A stretch of 64,000 nucleotides of DNA, from the NCBI GenBank assembly GCA_024500155.1, contig CM044877.1, positions 69,396,001 to 69,460,000 on the forward strand, read 5' to 3'. Made by a program: the position numbers and the translations under genes. Positions 22,740 through 32,207 of this stretch are shown here, piece after piece. The notes under the pieces were generated by a model, which saw nothing but the letters and a program-made list of their open reading frames with translations, had not been told where the DNA came from and did no database searches. The first letter of the stretch is position 1, and every line of letters begins with the position of its first letter. The stretch is from Chenopodium formosanum (lineage: Eukaryota; Streptophyta; Magnoliopsida; Caryophyllales; Amaranthaceae).

Positions 22740-23718
22740 CGATGACGTCAACGGCTAATACGTGACCATACAAAGAGTGTTTCCAGTGAGTGAACTGTGG
22801 AGAGGCCCCATTTGCGTACAAAAAGAAGACCCCCCAACCCTGAGTTGGGACCAAATGCCTCTGCTCTGTAATTTCCTTGTAGCTCACTACGAACGAACCG
22901 CATCATTGGCTTTCAGACCCTTCCCTCTGTGATAATCACCAGTAGTGGCGAGTAGTTGTCAACGATTACTTTCATATTCTCCGAAAACGAAGGCCTGTGG
23001 ACGTCTCGTGCATTCCATATTACTACAATGCTACCCCTCTGAAATTGAATTGGCCTGGGAATTTGTTTGCCCTTTCCAACTTTACAGATGTTTGGAAGTA
23101 CCTGTTCCGTGTTTGGCTTGTCGTGCAAGAGTATACGTCGAAGGATATTTTGGATATGAAGTCGTTAATCACCATCATGTGCACTCCAGCATTATAAGCT
23201 CCCATGAAAATTTCACTTTGGGAGATTGGAAGAGTGTACTTGCATATTTGATGTGGGTTTATCTCGTATCACAAATCAAATATAGGGACCACATCTTGTG
23301 GAATCAATTGTTCAACAAACGGGCTCTGTTGTAGGCATAGCCACTTCACGAATTCCCATGCACCTTTATGTAGGTAACCATTCAGATCTGATAACAAGGG
23401 CATGTATGCTGGTCTGTACTCCTCGTCTCCTTCTTTCATCATTCGGAATGGGCTACCATGTGTAGAGTTGTACAGAGGGTTGCTGCAGAGTTCTCCTTTC
23501 AGTATGTGAACATGAATTTGATTAAACTCTCTATAATCAAGTTGGTTATGGAAGTATTTGGTGTTGTTCACCTCAATCTCTGATTTGGTTGATGGAATGA
23601 AATGGGTAAAATACATGACAGGTTCTCGTGGATGGAAAATGATGCCATTTCTAAGTCCAATACCGATTGCTGAGTTCGATATCTGGGAGACGATTGATCT
23701 GTTTCTCCTCTTTTCCAT
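22740..23718 (-). pseudogene. MULE cargo paralogue 3, frameshifted
   Basis: Start ATG at 23,718 (MEKRRNRS). The first part includes YRPAYMPLLSDLNGYLHKGA, matching the LPN-SD region of the other copies. TGA at 23,269-23,271 interrupts the frame and a frame change occurs near 23,120-23,130. The endonuclease-like part follows in the new frame: IVVIWNARDVHRPSFSENMK and LVIITEGRV, then TGA at 22,913-22,915, then SGLGGLLFVRKWGL. The piece ends at a probable GTAAGT donor near 22,740. Layout and length match paralogues 1 and 4. Confidence 0.6.
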
Positions 23719-23859
23719 GATGGTTTGATTTGTGTTTCTGAAGAAGGGGAGATGGTGTTGATATGACTTATCAATGGCTTTACTTAATATAATTTGAAAA
23801 AGTATAATGTGTGACAGAGTACTTGTTTGACTTGGAAATGTGTTTATATTTTGCAATCT

Positions 23860-24177
23860 TAAACAAACACGTCATCAATCCTTGTAAATGTGAACGCATT
23901 GATCAACGGTCAGAAACGAGTCATTAGGAATTGAGTTGCCCAAATTGAAGTTGAGTCGTTACAAAGTGTGTGACACATTGGATATATCCGTATTATTATT
24001 ATGATTAATAATAACTACACGGATAAAGATGATTAATACTAATAAAAATACAATAATAATAACAACAATACATAAGATAATAATAACATTAAATATGATT
24101 ATTGAATCAACAGAGTATACATATAGTCCGCCCAAATTATTTGGATCCGTAACGAGATTTTTTACCAAAAAAGGTTA
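23860..24177. other. AT-rich spacer
   Basis: Upstream region of paralogue 3, rich in AATAATA-type low complexity (23,990-24,100). No gene is seen. Confidence 0.35.
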
Positions 24178-24926
24178 CTCCCTCCGTGTTTTTTTAAGTG
24201 ATACACTAGTTCAAAACCCGTGCTATGCACGGTTTTACAGTAATATTTTACTATTTGTTTATTTTTTTGAACGGACTATTTGTTTATTAGAAACTCTACA
24301 TTACAATTAATCTCAATATCTAAATTACATTACAATTAATGTGAGACGGAAGAATTAATTAGATTTTAGTATCCGTAATATGAAAGCTACCCTTTTCTTA
24401 ATAAAAAAAGTACTAACTATTCATGTTATTCTGGCTGGGGAAAAAAATCATTTTTGATGATATATTAATAAGACTCGTATTATGTAATTTGACCAGGCAA
24501 AAACTTCTCCTTTAGATATACTAACACACTTTAAAAAAATAAAATAAAATAAAAAAAAGGTAATAAAATAATTTGGTGGGAAATTTTTTAATATGGTGAT
24601 TACTTTAGTATTAAGTATAGATAGATTTTTCATTTCCGGCGTGTTTTTTTAAGTGATACATTTCCTTTTTTGGCAAAATAATATATTAAAATATTATATC
24701 TCTCTCCTCTCATGGTCCCCACCCAAACCCACTACTACTTTTTTATTATATCTTTCCTCTCACATATATTACTTTTCAATAAACTATCAACCCCACTATC
24801 TTTCTTTAACAAATTTTTAATACTCCACTACCCCGGCCCACTTACCTCTTATTCTATTGAACTCAATTAAATTGCCTAAAACTATGTGCCGGTCAATATG
24901 TATCATTTAAAAAAACACGGAGGGAG
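24178..24926. mobile_element. Stowaway-like MITE (Tc1/mariner type), with nested insertion
   Basis: Termini CTCCCTCCGTGTTTTTTTAA (left) and the same sequence inverted at the right, flanked by TA on both sides. CTCCCTCCG ends and TA duplication are classic for Stowaway MITEs. Removing the nested 434-bp insertion and its direct repeat leaves about 290 bp. Confidence 0.85.
24206..24639. mobile_element. 434-bp insertion inside the Stowaway MITE, 21-bp direct repeats
   Basis: A 21-bp direct repeat (CGTGTTTTTTTAAGTGATAC plus A) lies at 24,185-24,205 and 24,640-24,660 and brackets the insertion, which starts CTAGTTCAAAACCCGTGC. A similar ACCCGTGCAAAATGCACG stretch occurs at 45,130-45,150. The variable-length long duplication suggests a retroposon (non-LTR or SINE-like), but no poly(A) tail is clear. 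Confidence 0.5.
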
Positions 24927-24934
24927 TATAAGTG

Positions 24935-25760
24935 TATACAGTGGGTATATTAGGGTATAGTAGGGTATTATAAGGGTATAAGGGTATATTAGGGTATAGT
25001 AGGGGTATATTATGGTATAAGTATATATTAGGGTATAGTAGGGTATATAAGGGTATACGTATATGTTATGGTATATTAGGGTATATTAGGGTATAGTAGG
25101 GTTATACTAGGGTTATAGTAGGGTCTATTAGGGGCCCCTATTTAGTTTTCGATTCGGGACACAAAAATGTCCGAGACGGCACTACTGGATATAAAATGGT
25201 ATATTAGGGTTATATAAGGGCTATAAGTGTACTGTATGTTAGGGTATAGTACGGTATACTAGGGTATATTAGGGTTATAAGTGTGTGTTAAGGTATAGTA
25301 CAGTATACTAGGGTATATTAGGGTTATAAGTGTGTGTTAGGGTATAGTACGGTATAATAGGGTATATTAGGGTTATAAGTGTGTGTTAGGGTATAGTATG
25401 GTATACTAGGGTATATTAGGGTTATAAGTGTGTGTTAGGGTATAGTACGGTATACTAGGGTATATTAGGGTTATAAGTGTGTGTTAGGGTATAGTACGGT
25501 ATACTAGGGTATATTAGGGTTATAAGTGTGTGTTAGGGTATAGTACGGTATACTAGGGTATATTAGGGTTATAAGTGTATGTTAGGGTATAGTACGGTAT
25601 ACTAGGGTATATTAGGGTTATAAGTGTATGTTAGAGTATAGTACGGTATATTAGGGTTATAAGTGTATGTTAGGGTATAGTACGGTATACTAGGGTATAT
25701 TAGGGTTATAAGTGTGTGTTAGGGTATAGTATGGTATACTAGGGTATATAATCCTACATT
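24935..25760. repeat. Minisatellite with 49-bp unit and GGGTATA submotifs
   Basis: At 25,190-25,750 about ten units of 49 bp contain GGGTTATAAGTGTGTGTTAG, TATAGTACGGTATACTAGGG and TATATTA. From 24,935 to 25,190 the array degenerates into short GGGTATA/GTATATTA repeats. It lies in the spacer between paralogues 3 and 4. Confidence 0.9.
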
Positions 25761-26399
25761 ATTATCTTATTGTAATATTCTTAATATATATGATTATAAT
25801 AATAATTGCAAAAGGGGCTTCTATTTTCGTTAAGATATTTTATTAAAAAAACGGTAAAATTAGTGAGATTTACAAAGTAATCATAACAATTTTACTTAAT
25901 AATGGATAATGGATATCCGACGCATCTGGTCCGAAAATTTAAAGGGTGTTGATGACATTTTACATGGCATTTATGACAATCAGACGAAGTTAGAAGCCAT
26001 GAATAAAGCAAATTATCTCACCGAGTGCTTAACCCAATTCACATAACATTTTCTCCTCGATCCAAGTGCTAACAACCCCATTTTAATCGAAGTTCATGAT
26101 CCGTCCTATACAACTTAAAAAACAATCAATTTATTAACAACTTCATAATATGTTTTGGTAATATGTTAGATATTTGTTACCCCATCAAAAAATTGGAAAA
26201 TACGGTAGTCTTAGAATTACTTAAATATTACAACCGAATACCAAAAAAAAGGATAATAGTAGGAGGTGCAGGAAATAAAAAAATAAGAAAAACATAAAAA
26301 CTAAATAAATAAAATGAAAATGCTTGAGTCGCCCAGTGCATTAGTAGTGCGAGAATGACGACTTATTACACTTAGATGGTAGTAGCCTCTGCATCTCCT
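25761..26399. other. Spacer without recognised gene
   Basis: AT-rich DNA downstream of paralogue 4. No domain, splice pattern or element terminus was found. Confidence 0.35.
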
Positions 26400-27479
26400 T
26401 CATGGCGCTTGTGACAGAAATGATGGTACTGCCTGCAAATTTTAAGCAAAAAACCTGGGTGATTAAAATTCAACATATACGTATATCTAATAAGCACTAA
26501 AAGAATTCATTCTAAACCAATAATTGATAATATACGAATATAAAAATTACTAAAAAACAATAATTATTGCTACAACCTGAATGAAAACATTAACCATTGC
26601 AGCTCGAACAAAGGTTGGCCTTTGTTGAATTTCAATAACAGCTGGGTTCCACAGCAGAGCAGCTCCCCCCTCGAAAGAGTACACTGGGGTGGCAAAGTGA
26701 TGGTATTTCCCCTGGAGATGGTTAATCGTTGCAGCGACATTCTCGACAGAGTGCCAGATCTCGAGGAGTAGTATGATCGAGGGATTATGAATCTGAGACA
26801 GAAGGGCAAAGTTTGACAAGAATGAAGGTTTGATAATCCCCTTTACATTCCACACAGCTATACGAGTATTAGGACTGAGTGGGTTCAACCCAGGAACAAA
26901 CAGAGGGCATCTTATAGGATCTACCATAACAGTGTGATAAGGTGAACCTGATGATGTAGCCGAAATCCAATTACAAAATACCCTCAAGCCAAGAGCACTG
27001 TTGTGCATTGGGGCTTCGACTACCTGCAGGGCATCTGTATACGTAGCCATACAGAGGTATAGCCTATCAAACTGTAATTTAAACACTAGTGCTGCAAAAT
27101 CAAGCAGTTGGACTGGATCGAGCAAGTGGAGTAGGTGGAATGGTACGACATGGTGGTTCTTAAGGTACCATTCCAGCTGTCGTTTCATACTCTTGGGTAG
27201 TGCGTGACAGTCACCTATGTTAGGCAGGTGACCGGGTACAGGCGCACCTTCGACATTTGGTAACCGCATTTTCAATCGACGGTGGGTGTATGAGGGCCTG
27301 TGAGGGTTCAAGATGTAATTTGATAGCACTTCTTTTGAAACATAAGGAATGTGTGGTGAATTTGAAGCAGGACACAAGTAAATTGTGTTGTTGAAATCAA
27401 TTTCAGGTAGTAATCCACCAGGAGGTTTGAAAAAACATATTACCGGGTTACGAAGGCGTGCATATGCAATTGAAGCCAT
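26400..27479 (-). CDS. MULE cargo paralogue 4: unknown N-domain plus LINE-type endonuclease fragment
   Basis: Start ATG at 27,479 (MASIAYARLRNPV), chosen because upstream in-frame sequence is AT-rich and unlike the other copies. Exon 1 ends at 26,577 after 301 codons (VFIQ, AG|GTTGTAG). Exon 2, 26,432-26,400, adds ten codons and TGA after an acceptor TTTGCAG. The N-domain shows VSKEVLSNYILNP, RLKM and VPGHLPNIGD. The endonuclease-like part shows IAVWNVKGIIKPSFLSNF, IILLLEIW and FEGGAALLW; the Glu region is shifted (LLEIW) and later catalytic motifs are absent. Intron position and reading phase agree with paralogue 1. No interruption is seen. Confidence 0.65.
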
Positions 27480-29016
27480 TGAAACAAGAAAAGCAAACTC
27501 TACAAGTCGTAAGCTAGTACCCAATATGACCTTAAAAGTAAAATAGTATGATATGATACAGCAAAGACCAAGAAGATTTTTAATATAATTTATTTTGTTT
27601 TCTTGAAAAAACAATGTTAATAATTTGAAATTTTTATTAAAAAAAAAATTAAAAATAAAAAATTGTCGCGCGACACTACTTACACGTGTTACAAACATAG
27701 TTACATACAGAAATTTATGAAAAAAATCGTTAAAGAAAATATTACTATTAAATCAAAATTAATTACAATCCTTACGTGAGACTTAAAACATTAAAAATAA
27801 CGATTAGCAATCAATACGTTTGTTTTCATGTCAAAGTAACATATCATTATAAAACTATAATCTCTTTAATTATTATTAATATTTAAATAACATACATTAA
27901 CGTTTGATTAACAAGAACATAATGTTGTAATTTGCTTTGGGTGCCATCTGAATTTTATCAAAACAGAGGTCTTTAACCACTCCCATGCAATAACTTGTAA
28001 AGTTTGGTCTGGTCATATCTCTAGAAAAGGGAGCCTGAAACAAGAGTACTATAAAAAAAAAAGGAAGTGCATCAAAAACTGGATTACACCAGCTTTGACA
28101 ATGACAATTCAATATAAGTAGGGATGTAGGGGCTTGGTCTACTTGTAGTATAGCATTAAAAATTAATTAAAAGGAGTACGACTCAAATTTAGAAGGTAAT
28201 ATATTTTACCTTTGCTTCGTGTACTGCGACAAAATACACCAAGTTACTCTTGCCTTTTCAAGTGTACAGTAAAAAGATGACATAAAGTCATTTAGCTCAT
28301 CAGGATATCCCAGCATAACTTTCAAATACAATTTCTACATTACCGTCAAAACGACGGATGGTATGCAAAGATTTATACAATGTGCAGTGTGTGTCTTTGG
28401 AAACATAAGAGGGCTCGTAGCATAAGTATGGTCCTTATCTTCACATTGAGTCGAGTGATAGGGAGTGGTAACATTTACATGAAGGAGAAGGTAAAGATGA
28501 ATAACTTTGTGTGTGCATTATTAAGAATAATACGTAATTATTCATGAAAACAGGCTAAATAATGTTTTTTCATCTACAAAAAACAAGTAACAATTTTTGT
28601 ATAAAAAATTTAATTAGTGTTTGTAGTTTGAATGTGATGTACACGGTTACGTGTGCGTTTCAAGGAGAAGCAAAGCATTGTACACTTTACCACATGAAAT
28701 TATTATTAGAAATAAAAATAAAAATAAAAATAAACCAAATACAAAAATTTGTGTAAAGCAATATTAGCACCAAAGCTTAACTATTATGATATATATGATA
28801 ATACACTTTACCAAATGAAATTTTTATTGGAAATATCTACAAAAAAAAAAAAAAAAAAAAAAAAAAACAAAAACCACAAATACAAAAAGTTGTGTATAGC
28901 AATACTAGCACCAAAGCTTAGCTATTATTAAAAAAGACATAGTACACTTTACCAAATAAAATAATTATTTTTTTTAATAAATTAATTACTATTATGAAAG
29001 CCTGTGTATTCCCCTC
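27480..29016. other. AT-rich spacer between paralogue 4 and the SUMO-like gene
   Basis: Shared upstream region of two divergently transcribed cargo genes. It contains A/T low-complexity runs and the 125-bp tandem duplication at 28,679-28,970. No other gene is seen; the open stretch 28,112-27,897 minus matches nothing I know. Confidence 0.35.
28679..28970. repeat. ~125-bp tandem repeat, 2.2 copies
   Basis: Each unit begins TACACTTTACCA, passes an A-rich run and ends AGCACCAAAGCTTAACTATT. Units start near 28,680, 28,802 and 28,940. One unit carries a long A run (28,840-28,866). Confidence 0.8.
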
Positions 29017-29024
29017 TATATAAA
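29017..29024 (+). promoter_or_regulatory. TATA box of the SUMO-like gene
   Basis: TATATAAA lies 57-64 bp upstream of the ATG at 29,081, which implies a short leader beginning near 29,045. Confidence 0.6.
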
Positions 29025-29080
29025 CTTGTGCTTGAGATACCATACACACACCACAAACCTATTTCAAAACCCTAGCAAAC

Positions 29081-30069
29081 ATGACATCTTCATCCAAAGC
29101 TGTTATCTCCCACCAAAATATGAGCGAAAACTTGAGTGATGGTTCATCACCCACCAAGATCAAGGGTAAGGATAAGATCCAAGCCCCACTAGAAGGACAT
29201 ACGAACTGTGGTCAACCCTTAACTCCAACTGGAGACAAGGGAAAAGACATTATGACTCCATCTTCGTCCAGTCAAGAACCTCCACCCAAGAGAAGGTCCA
29301 AAAAAAGATAAAGCAGCAGATCTGTGCGTAAGAGCACCCTCCTCGCTGCAACCCTTAACCAGAACGCCTTTGCTATGCTGCACTAGCTGCACCCCTACTA
29401 CCGGAAGGACGAGCCTGCACCCTGTGTGAAGAGGAAACTCCTTGAAACAATGAGGGGTGCACTTGGGGTGAGCCAGGACAACTCATCCAGCTCATCTGGT
29501 GGGGGGAAGAAGACAAATGGTAAGGATGAGCCTGATGATGGAGCTGAAATTGGTATCCTAGTAAGGAGTCAAACCCCTGGTGACATTGGTGTAATGTACA
29601 ACATCATGAGCAGCCAAACTTTCGAGCATATCTACGATGATTATGCTGCCAAAATAGACCTCGGTAAGACCAAATTTTTCTTAGCTGATAATCGTACTGG
29701 AAAGGCAATTGCGCATACTGATACAGCTGGAGAGGTTGGTATAGCTAATGGTCAGATCGTGCTTGCTATCGACAAGGTATTACTAAGTGATGAGCATTTT
29801 ATGTTTACATAATTGTCTTCTCATATTAAATTTTGTGGTCAAATTTTAATACATTTTCACTGCAGGATCCAGAGTATAATTTGAATGCTGCATTATGAAA
29901 GTTTTATCTATGTGACGTTAGTGGATCGTCTAAGTAGTTGGCAGTCCAGGCTGAGTTGACCATGAAGGTGCTGAAGCTGTATTACAGGGTTCTCGTACCA
30001 AGCCACACAATCCGCAGTGCTGGCATTAGGAGCATGAAGCGTGTGTACTGCCTTCCCTTGAAGAAGTGA
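29081..30069 (+). pseudogene. SUMO-like (ubiquitin-fold) protein gene of the giant MULE, nonsense-riddled
   Basis: Start ATG at 29,081 (MTSSSKAVISHQN). One frame continues to a GT donor at 29,777; exon 2 starts at 29,866. The N-terminal 170 residues are Ser/Lys-rich. A segment of ~65 residues follows with YNIMSSQTFEHIYDDYAAKI, KFFLADNRTGKAI and AGEVGIANGQIVLAI, matching the SUMO/Rad60-SLD pattern (Y-I near strand 1, L/I-x-x-Y helix, F-L-x-D-G-like turn, E-x-G-x-x-x-G-x-x-I). No di-Gly C-terminus is seen, so conjugation is doubtful. In-frame stops: TAA 29,309-29,311, TAG 29,384-29,386, TGA 29,896-29,898, TAG 29,935-29,937. Protein-like sequence (LKLYYRVLVPSHTIRSAGI) runs on to TGA at 30,067-30,069, so the ancestral product was longer. 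Confidence 0.55.
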
Positions 30070-30931
30070 TATGTGTGTCCTTGACAAATTACATATTTGG
30101 CTAAGCTAGGTTTAAGTAAACTTAATAATGACTATGGGGTTATTAGTAGTTGTCTATCTTAAGTAACTGAGTAGGAGTTCTAATGTTGTTTGGGCTCAAT
30201 TTGTTCATTTTGTTTGGGCCCATTTTGTTGAGCAATTAGTGTATCATGTTGATGACTCTAGAGTTTGATTAAGTAGTTGTTTGGATTATGGTGTTTGTTT
30301 GGACTGATACTTTTACATCATTATCTTTGGATTTTAATGTTAGTTGGGCTCAGTTTCTTCATTTTGGTTATATTGTTTGGATTGTAATGTGTTTTGGGAT
30401 CAACAAGTTTAAAACAACCTTCAACTTTTGGGCCAAATGAACATTAGCCCATATAAAAAAATCATTGATTAATAACGAATTACTTTGGGCTAAAAATATC
30501 ATGACTCATTAAGGTTGGCCCATGAACTCACTATTATAAATGTCCTAAGTTTCGACAACACGATTTGTTTTGTCGCACATCATAGCCCATGACACCATGA
30601 ACTCACAATCTAATTGGCCCATTGGTCCATGAACTCACAATCTAATTGGCCCATGAGTCCATGAACTCACAACGTAATTGGCCCATAACAGCATAATTGT
30701 CCCAATTCTGGAATATATAGTCTAGCAACTGATGGGCCATTTGTGACATACATGGAAGTGTCATTAGTGTCTAGCAACTGATGGCCCATTTATGACATAC
30801 ATAAAAGTGTCATTAGTGTCATTCAAGATTGAACCCTAAATTTTGGGCCATTATATACAGTGCCCAATTATTACTATATTAGTTCTATTGAGGAGGACAT
30901 GGAGGGTCGTTCTTCCATGTCTGGCCACCCC
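30070..30931. other. Spacer rich in GGCCCA/TGGGCC motifs
   Basis: Between the SUMO-like gene and the 3' end of the transposase. GGCCCA, GGGCCC or TGGGCC cores recur more than ten times from 30,190 to 30,860. Two tandem repeats are listed separately. No gene is seen. Confidence 0.45.
30587..30820. repeat. Two short tandem repeats (about 33 bp x3, about 50 bp x2)
   Basis: CCATGAACTCACAATCTAAT-TGGCCCAT occurs three times at 30,587-30,690. GTCTAGCAACTGATGG.CC..CATACAT...GTGTCATTA occurs twice at 30,720-30,820. Confidence 0.85.
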
Positions 30932-31014
30932 TCAAAACGCATCGGACAAACAACCAGTGCAACCAACACTGTAAGTGTCAAACACCATGTCTTCATTATC
31001 TGAGAGGCATACAC

Positions 31015-32207
31015 TGTTAGGGTTTGGTGAGTCCGACTCACCGCGGAAACAAACCCCGACCCAAGGAACCACTCGCAATAATTAAAATCATAAAGCATAA
31101 ATAAATAATCACAAAGAAAAGATAACGAATCTTACCCTCGAAGCGAGCTTCGCCCAAAAACCGGGGCTCTTACTTGAAAGCTACGAGCACGTCAAGCACC
31201 GCGCCTCCGACGGTATCCACCCACAAAAGGGCGAACACAATTTTAAGGTCTACTACCTGGGGGTTAGCGAGGTCCGACCAAAACCCGAGTGTTATATGAG
31301 TTTAAGAGTTTTTCCAATATTATGGAATGCTCTATTTAACTCCCACTCAAGCATCATTTCCAATGCTCAAAGTTGGGTATTTATAGGGAATGATGGGAGT
31401 ATGAAAATCTCTCCCATCAATGTGGGACAATGAAATTTTCTCATTTTATTTTAAAGCTAAAATAAAATTATTAAGCAAACTAGTAATAAATCAACAAGTG
31501 TCAAGCATACATGAGAGAGTAGGTGAGGACCACTTGGAGATGGGGACCAAACTTGCTCCCCACTCTCTCCCTCACCTTGTGCCACATGGCAACCCACTTG
31601 CTCCCATATTCCAACCTTCCCCTTATTCACGACCCTATGGCCCGAGCCAAGCCCGAGCCCAGCTCGCACCAGCCCGCACGTGGCCCGCACCCAGCCCGCA
31701 CCTGGCCCGAGCCCAGCCCGCACCAGCTGCTGCTGTAACGCGGCTGCGGCTGCGGTTGCTGCCGTGGCTGCAGCACGGTGCGCCGGCTCATCTTGCCCTT
31801 AGCATTCGGATGCTCGGGGCACTCCGATGCTAGGGGTATTTTCGGGAATATTGTTGATTTATTATTATTTGGCGCGTCTCGTCTTTTATTATTTAGACTC
31901 GACTTCCGATGATCAGTTTCGACGCTCTAAGCTCGAATTACCGATGTCTAATTATTTAACACTCGGGCGACGAATGAATTTCTTCCGAATTAATTCGTCG
32001 AGTTGGTTCGCATATATTTGCTTGGGTGTGACCCGAAGGGTTCAGTCAAGATTAAGTTGTAATATTAATTATATTAATATTACTGATCGGAAGCGGCCTC
32101 CACCCAGGCATTCCGATCACTTGACCTTGCTGAATATATTAGCTTTCTAATTATTCTGAACCCGCTATCAGAATAATACACTTGTTCGAAGGACACCATT
32201 CCTTTCA
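31015..32207 (-). repeat. 3' LTR (in element orientation) of the nested LTR element
   Basis: On the plus strand it starts TGTTAGGGTTTGG and ends CATTCCTTTCA; in element orientation it runs TGAAAGG...CTAACA. It contains CCCGCAC/GCCCGAGCC-rich repeats (31,640-31,735) that create artificial open frames. Confidence 0.9.

Noticed and set aside
24935..25760. Telomere-like repeat or CRISPR-like array
   Set aside because: Units contain TTAGGG-like pieces but not the plant telomere unit in register. They are contiguous 49-bp copies without unique spacers, in plant DNA.
31420..32150. Plus-strand open frames starting MWDNEIFSFYF and MLGVFSGILL (repeated at 39,812-40,515)
   Set aside because: They lie wholly within the two LTRs, are opposite to the element orientation, and are explained by GC-rich LTR repeats.
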